Assembly: GCA_028717305.1 (NCBI GenBank) | Contig: JAQUOC010000050.1 | Span: forward strand, 1-9,622 | From: Dehalococcoidales bacterium | Lineage (GTDB): Bacteria > Chloroflexota > Dehalococcoidia > Dehalococcoidales > UBA5760 | Direction: 5' to 3' | DNA length: 9,622 nt | In this document: positions 6,819 to 9,622 of the stretch, one piece after another | Numbering within the stretch: the stretch's first letter is position 1 | Layout of the letters: each line of letters opens with the position of its first letter | Position numbers and translations under genes: made by a program | Notes under the pieces: generated by a model | What the model was told of the DNA's origin: nothing | Databases searched by the model: none | What the model saw: the letters and a program-made list of their open reading frames with translations, nothing else

Positions 6819-7268
6819 TTAACGTTTATCACCGCTGTCCAGCATAATGGTGACCGGGCCATCATTATGAATTTCCACCTGCATATATTGCTGAAAGCGT
6901 CCGGTAGCTACACTGAGCCCGGTACCACGAACTTCCTTAACGAAGTATTCGAAGAGCTCTTCAGCCCGGGATGGTGGCGCTGCTTCGATAAAACTGGGAC
7001 GGCGCCCCCTCCTGGTATCTGACAGAAGGGTGAACTGGCTGATTATCAGTATTTCTCCGTGAATATCCAGAGCGGACCGGTTGAACCTACCCGCCTGGTC
7101 GGCAAAAATACGCAGGTTCACAGTTTTCTGCGCCAGGTACTGCGCATCATTTCCGGTATCACTGTTAGTAACACCGACAAAGGCCACCAGCCCCTGGCCG
7201 ATGCTACCTACTATCTCACTATTGACACTGACCGAGGCACTGGTAACCCGTTGCAGGAGCGCCTTCAC
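6819..7268 (-). CDS. dtd: D-aminoacyl-tRNA deacylase
   Basis: DTD hydrolyses D-amino acids, and mischarged glycine, from tRNA and so protects translation. The 149-residue length and the start MKALLQRVTSASVSVNSEIV are typical. The two active-site signatures are intact: SQFTL at 77-81 and the Gly-cisPro motif NDGPVTIMLDS at 135-145. DTRRGRRPSF (84-93) is another conserved block. Translation begins with GTG at 7268-7266, preceded by CAGGAAAG. It starts 14 bases after the zinc-ribbon gene upstream and is probably cotranscribed with it. Confidence 0.96.
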   Translation of the reverse strand: MKALLQRVTSASVSVNSEIVGSIGQGLVAFVGVTNSDTGNDAQYLAQKTVNLRIFADQAGRFNRSALDIHGEILIISQFTLLSDTRRGRRPSFIEAAPPSRAEELFEYFVKEVRGTGLSVATGRFQQYMQVEIHNDGPVTIMLDSGDKR

Positions 7269-7282
7269 AACTACTTTCCTGT

Positions 7283-7507
7283 CTAATGTTTCTTAGCAGG
7301 TTGCTTTGCCGCTCCTGAACTGACATCAGTATTACGGCTGTCGGTAACATAAAAACCGCTTCCCTTGAAAATGATTGGGGCAGAGTGAAAAACACGACGG
7401 ATTTTCCCCTCGCATTGAGGACATATCGCTAGCGGTTCTTCATCAAACCGCTGCCTTTTTTCAAAACGGAAGCTGCATTTATCACACTTATATTCATAGG
7501 TGGGCAT
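7283..7507 (-). CDS. FmdB-family zinc-ribbon protein
   Basis: This 74-residue protein has the FmdB/CxxC regulatory-type zinc ribbon: MPTYEYKCDKC with Cys8 and Cys11, then CPQC with Cys29 and Cys32, followed by RRVFHSAPIIFKGSGFYVTD (37-56), the usual family continuation. The C-terminal tail is hydrophilic and rich in Lys, Ala and Ser. The family takes its name from a putative regulator of a formamidase operon, but its general role is not established, so no function is claimed beyond zinc binding. GAGGTGATG lies just upstream of the ATG. It is the first gene of a probable operon with dtd. Confidence 0.9.
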   Translation of the reverse strand: MPTYEYKCDKCSFRFEKRQRFDEEPLAICPQCEGKIRRVFHSAPIIFKGSGFYVTDSRNTDVSSGAAKQPAKKH

Positions 7508-7545
7508 CTACATCACCTCACGGATACTTACATCACTGTTTCACT

Positions 7546-7579
7546 GGCTATTTTACAAGAATAGCCACCATAAAGGCAA
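7546..7579 (-). promoter_or_regulatory. Candidate promoter of the zinc-ribbon/dtd operon with overlapping inverted repeat
   Basis: On the minus strand TTGCCT (7579-7574) and TAAAAT (7555-7550) are spaced by 18 bases, about 45 bases before the start codon. A 7-base inverted repeat, GGCTATT (7546-7552) and AATAGCC (7560-7566), covers the -10 box and could be a repressor site. Both hexamers are imperfect and the repeat could be fortuitous. Confidence 0.5.
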
Positions 7580-7643
7580 ATCGAGGCAACGAGGCATAGG
7601 TACCGATGATCAGTTGAAGAAATAGCCGTCAAAGTCAAATCGA
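7558..7643 (+). repeat. Imperfect 26-base direct repeat, two copies 60 bases apart
   Basis: Two related segments at 7558-7584 and 7618-7643 share AATAGCC followed, after a short variable stretch, by AAAGnCAAATCGA (13 bases with one mismatch). The copies start 60 bases apart in the non-coding stretch 7508-7805. This looks like the remains of a local tandem duplication or a pair of binding sites. No transposase or longer repeat accompanies it. Confidence 0.5.
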
Positions 7644-7751
7644 CCCCCTGGACTTTGGGGTAAAAAAGGTGTAGAATTTAGCTGGTTGGGAGAATGGATA
7701 AGTATATGAAATTATGATCTCATTATCACTGAGATGCTATTGGATAAAGAA

Positions 7752-7779
7752 GGCACCGGGCTAATTGTTAGCCGGTGCC
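7752..7779 (+). promoter_or_regulatory. Strong GC-rich hairpin in the leader of the SWIM gene
   Basis: GGCACCGGGCTAA (7752-7764) pairs with TTAGCCGGTGCC (7768-7779): twelve base pairs, one bulged G and a TTG loop. Reading plus, ATTCGCATTTATAAG follows with no T run, so it is a poor terminator in that direction. It ends 12 bases before the perfect AAGGAGGTG binding site (7792-7800) of the SWIM gene and may stabilise the 5' end or affect translation. Reading minus, TTCTTTA follows, so it could weakly terminate transcripts coming through from folC. Confidence 0.7.
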
Positions 7780-7805
7780 ATTCGCATTTATAAGGAGGTG
7801 TAGTT

Positions 7806-8072
7806 ATGCAGTCAAGTCTGATTGGAAAAATCGAAAAGGCCAAGCGCTATGCCCAAGAAACCGACCGAATCAGATTCTCCGATTTCTCAGTGGAATTCCG
7901 CGGAGAGAATGACAGCTACACTACGGGATATAGGGATGGTAAGTGGTATTGCTCCTGCCGCTTCTTTTCAAGCTGGGGGCTTTGTAGTCATACCATGGCA
8001 CTAGAGAAGATCCTGGGCAATATGCTGCCTGAGGAAGCCAAGACCACTCAGGAGCCCGTTAACCTAGCTTAA
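7806..8072 (+). CDS. Small stand-alone SWIM zinc-finger protein
   Basis: This 88-residue protein consists of little more than a SWIM domain (CxCx(n)CxH). The metal ligands are Cys49 and Cys51 in WYCSC, then Cys60 and His62 in GLCSHTMALEKIL. Residues 21-47 form the short beta-strand lead-in usual before SWIM motifs, and residues 1-20 look like a basic amphipathic helix. SWIM domains are known in SWI2/SNF2 ATPases, transposases and MEKK1, where they bind DNA or protein. Here there is no partner domain, so its role is unknown. The perfect AAGGAGGTG five bases before the ATG suggests good translation. Its TAA lies one base from the opposing folC stop. No clear promoter hexamer pair was found upstream. 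Confidence 0.85.
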   Translation: MQSSLIGKIEKAKRYAQETDRIRFSDFSVEFRGENDSYTTGYRDGKWYCSCRFFSSWGLCSHTMALEKILGNMLPEEAKTTQEPVNLA

Positions 8073-8076
8073 GCTA
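8065..8076. repeat. 12-base palindrome spanning both convergent stop codons
   Basis: TAGCTTAAGCTA is its own reverse complement. It contains the TAA of the SWIM gene (8070-8072) and the TAG of folC (8076-8074) reading the other way. AACC and GGTT a little further out on either side extend the symmetry loosely. It has no T tract and is too short to be a sure bidirectional terminator. Confidence 0.6.
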
Positions 8077-9426
8077 AGCTCTGGGTTGTTCTCTTTTGCT
8101 TATCAAGCCACTACCCGATTCAGTTTGCTTGATTACCTCGGACACCACGAACAGTGAACCGGTAGCACAGACAAGGTCTTCGGGTCCGGCCATTTTCACC
8201 ACCATGGATAACGCTTCGGGTACTGAATCTGTTGAGCGTGCTTCTACTCCATATTTCCTGAATTCAGCCTTCAGGCGATCCGGATCCATCGCCCGGGGGT
8301 GGGTGGAACGAGTAACGATCACCCTGTCGAACGCAGACGCCAGCTCAGAAACAACACCAGCAACATCCTTATCCGAAGAAGCTCCCATAACCAGGACGCT
8401 TTGTTTGAAATCGAAGTATACTTTTAATGACTGCCTTAACCTTCGGGCAGCATCGGGATTGTGAGCTCCGTCAACTACCAGCAACGGCCGGCGATTTAGT
8501 ATCTGAAGCCGACCTGGCCAGTTTGTCTCGCCCAGCCCCCTGATAATATTATCCCAGGAAATACCGAAGCCTTTTACCGATAACACCTCTAAGGAAGCCA
8601 CCGCCGTAGCCGCATTCTCTAACTGGTACTGACCGAGCAAAGGAATGGCTAGCTCGTAGCTGTTCAATCTTCCCTCGACACGGAGTAGCTGTCTCTTACC
8701 ATCAAAACCAAGGTTTTGCCAGTTGATATCCCTGCCTACCATAACCAGCTCCGCTTTCTGATCTCGACACGCTGCTGTTATTACCTGAACCACCTCATCG
8801 GACTGGGGAGCAAGGACCAGCGTACCTTCAGGCTTAATGATGCCTGCCTTTTCTTGTGCAATTTTAGCCAGTGAGTCACCCAGCACTGCCGTGTGATCAA
8901 GACTAATTGAGGTAATAACACTGACCTCAGGCAGTATCACGTTAGTAGCATCGAATTTGCCTCCCATCCCCACCTCCAGTACCTGAAAATCAACCCCTTT
9001 GAGCTTGAAATAGGTAAAAGCGAGAGCGGTCAACAACTCGAAGGTGGTCAGTTGGCCATGATCAGCTTGCTGATTGACACGCTCGACCTCTGGTTTCATC
9101 CCATTTACTAGGGAGGTTAGCTCATCTTCGGTGATCAACTTGCCGTCAACCCTGAAGCGTTCCCTTATCGTATTAAGGTGCGGAGAGCTATAGAATCCTG
9201 TCCGATAACCCGAGACGGTAAGGGCTGAGGCAATCATTGCAGCCGTGCTACCTTTGCCGTTGGTACCACCAACGTGGACTGACCGAGCTGATAAATGAGG
9301 GGTGTCTAGTCGCGCCAGCAGTTCTTCAACACGTCTCAGGTCATAATGAGCCAGAGCATGTGGCATCGGTATCTTCTCGTAGTCAATACGACTATAAAGG
9401 TAGTCCAGTGCCTGTTGATAGTCCAT
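8074..9426 (-). CDS. folC: Folylpolyglutamate synthase / dihydrofolate synthase
   Basis: FolC is a Mur-ligase-type ATP-dependent enzyme that adds glutamate to dihydropteroate and/or folates. From the chosen ATG it has 450 residues. Visible motifs in order are the P-loop GGTNGKGST (53-61), YSSPHL (79-84), TTFELLTALAF (127-137), EVGMGGKFDATN (151-162), SLDHTAVLG (175-183), EKAGIIK (192-198), GQYQLENAATA (265-275), NWPGRLQ (302-308) and VDGAHNP (318-324). All are intact. An ATG 17 codons upstream (9477) is in frame, but its extension is not family-like and neither start has a strong binding site, so 9426 is preferred because MDYQQALDYLYSR is the usual N-terminus. Whether it has one or both activities cannot be read from sequence. 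Confidence 0.95.
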   Translation of the reverse strand: MDYQQALDYLYSRIDYEKIPMPHALAHYDLRRVEELLARLDTPHLSARSVHVGGTNGKGSTAAMIASALTVSGYRTGFYSSPHLNTIRERFRVDGKLITEDELTSLVNGMKPEVERVNQQADHGQLTTFELLTALAFTYFKLKGVDFQVLEVGMGGKFDATNVILPEVSVITSISLDHTAVLGDSLAKIAQEKAGIIKPEGTLVLAPQSDEVVQVITAACRDQKAELVMVGRDINWQNLGFDGKRQLLRVEGRLNSYELAIPLLGQYQLENAATAVASLEVLSVKGFGISWDNIIRGLGETNWPGRLQILNRRPLLVVDGAHNPDAARRLRQSLKVYFDFKQSVLVMGASSDKDVAGVVSELASAFDRVIVTRSTHPRAMDPDRLKAEFRKYGVEARSTDSVPEALSMVVKMAGPEDLVCATGSLFVVSEVIKQTESGSGLISKREQPRA

Positions 9427-9485
9427 TATAATCCCACGAAAGGAGCATGAGAGGTTATCCACCAAATTTATCGCCATTATAGCAC

Positions 9486-9515
9486 TTGACGCTGAGCAAC
9501 GGCTACTGGTACTAT
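9486..9515 (+). promoter_or_regulatory. Probable promoter of pyrF
   Basis: TTGACG (9486-9491) and TACTAT (9510-9515) are separated by 18 bases on the plus strand. Transcription would start near 9522, giving a leader of about 30 bases. The intergenic stretch between folC and pyrF is 125 bases, and no equally good promoter for folC was seen on the minus strand. Confidence 0.6.
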
Positions 9516-9523
9516 CACCTTAC

Positions 9524-9536
9524 GCGGTTGAACCGC
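9524..9536. promoter_or_regulatory. Inverted repeat at the predicted pyrF start site
   Basis: GCGGTT (9524-9529) and AACCGC (9531-9536) form a 6-base inverted repeat with a single central base, just downstream of the predicted +1. The position suits a repressor site, but the arms are short and no regulator is known to match. Confidence 0.35.
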
Positions 9537-9551
9537 TTATTAAAGAATGAA

Positions 9552-9622
9552 ATGAACTTTATTGAAAAGCTAACCGAAGCTGCTCACAGGAACAGGAGCC
9601 TTGTCTGTATCGGGCTTGACCC
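9552..9622 (+). CDS. pyrF: Orotidine 5'-phosphate decarboxylase, N-terminal part (cut by window edge)
   Basis: PyrF decarboxylates OMP to UMP, the last step of pyrimidine synthesis. Only 23 full codons are present: MNFIEKLTEAAHRNRSLVCI followed by GLDP as the window ends. The FIEKL start and SLVCIGLDP strand are characteristic of the longer-type (PyrF class 2) bacterial enzymes; the DxKxxD catalytic motif lies beyond the window. The ATG at 9552 has only a weak purine-rich AAAGAA upstream. An overlapping ATG at 9547 stops after two codons. The call rests on a short stretch, but that stretch is distinctive. Confidence 0.75.
   Translation, partial: MNFIEKLTEAAHRNRSLVCIGLD

Noticed and set aside
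7643..7667. CCCC...GGGG hairpin next to TAAAAAA as a terminator
   Set aside because: The stem is only four pairs. On the plus strand it is followed by A residues, and on the minus strand the T run precedes the stem, so it fits a terminator in neither direction.
8096..8464. A 122-codon plus-strand frame
   Set aside because: It is fully antisense to folC, has no recognisable domain, and the folC frame is strongly family-like over the same bases.
9446..9481. An 11-codon plus-strand frame after AAAGGAG, considered as a pyrF leader peptide
   Set aside because: The spacing between AAAGGAG and the ATG is only one base. The frame also lies upstream of the predicted pyrF promoter, so it would not be on that transcript.
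1..9622. CRISPR arrays, insertion sequences, phage or toxin-antitoxin genes, attachment sites at the tRNA
   Set aside because: No regularly spaced repeats, transposase or integrase frames, or duplicated tRNA 3' ends were seen. All larger frames belong to housekeeping families.

Overview
The window reads as ordinary bacterial chromosome at roughly 50% GC. It is densely packed with short-spaced housekeeping genes and shows no phage, insertion-sequence, CRISPR or plasmid genes. The gene set is: a tryptophan operon behind a T-box leader; miaB, yajC, nadA and nadC; a Fur-family regulator; an FmdB-like zinc ribbon; dtd; a small SWIM protein; folC; and pyrF. Strong Shine-Dalgarno sites, several GTG starts and a T-box fit a Gram-positive-like or Chloroflexota background. 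A Dehalococcoidia-type anaerobe is my best guess, from the general look of the proteins and without a database search.

Layout. Positions 1-2505 (minus strand) hold a trp operon read as promoter, T-box leader, trpE, trpG, trpD (trpD runs off the window). TrpE and TrpG form anthranilate synthase and TrpD takes anthranilate onward. The leader carries a legible TGG (Trp) specifier, a classic T-box element and an intrinsic terminator just before the trpE ribosome binding site. Transcription should therefore rise when tRNA-Trp is uncharged, and TrpE also keeps the residues for tryptophan feedback. Positions 2618-2709 (plus) are a complete tRNA-Ser(GCU) with encoded CCA, followed by a terminator-like hairpin.

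Positions 2762-6203 (plus) are a probable operon miaB-yajC-nadA-nadC: tRNA methylthiolation, a Sec accessory membrane protein, and the last two steps of quinolinate/NAD synthesis. MiaB and NadA are both [4Fe-4S] enzymes. Converging on it, 6290-7507 (minus) holds an FmdB-like zinc ribbon, dtd and a Fur/PerR-type repressor that has its own promoter and a palindromic AT-rich site upstream.

Positions 7508-7805 are non-coding, with a promoter, an imperfect direct repeat and a strong GC-rich hairpin. They lead to a small, well-translated SWIM zinc-finger protein (7806-8072, plus). folC (8074-9426, minus) converges on it with only one base between the two genes. pyrF begins at 9552 on the plus strand, divergent from folC, and is cut by the window end.

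I found no convincing new multi-gene system. The items most worth a second look are the trp T-box, the stand-alone SWIM protein with its hairpin leader and back-to-back stop codons against folC, and the PerR-like features of the Fur homologue.
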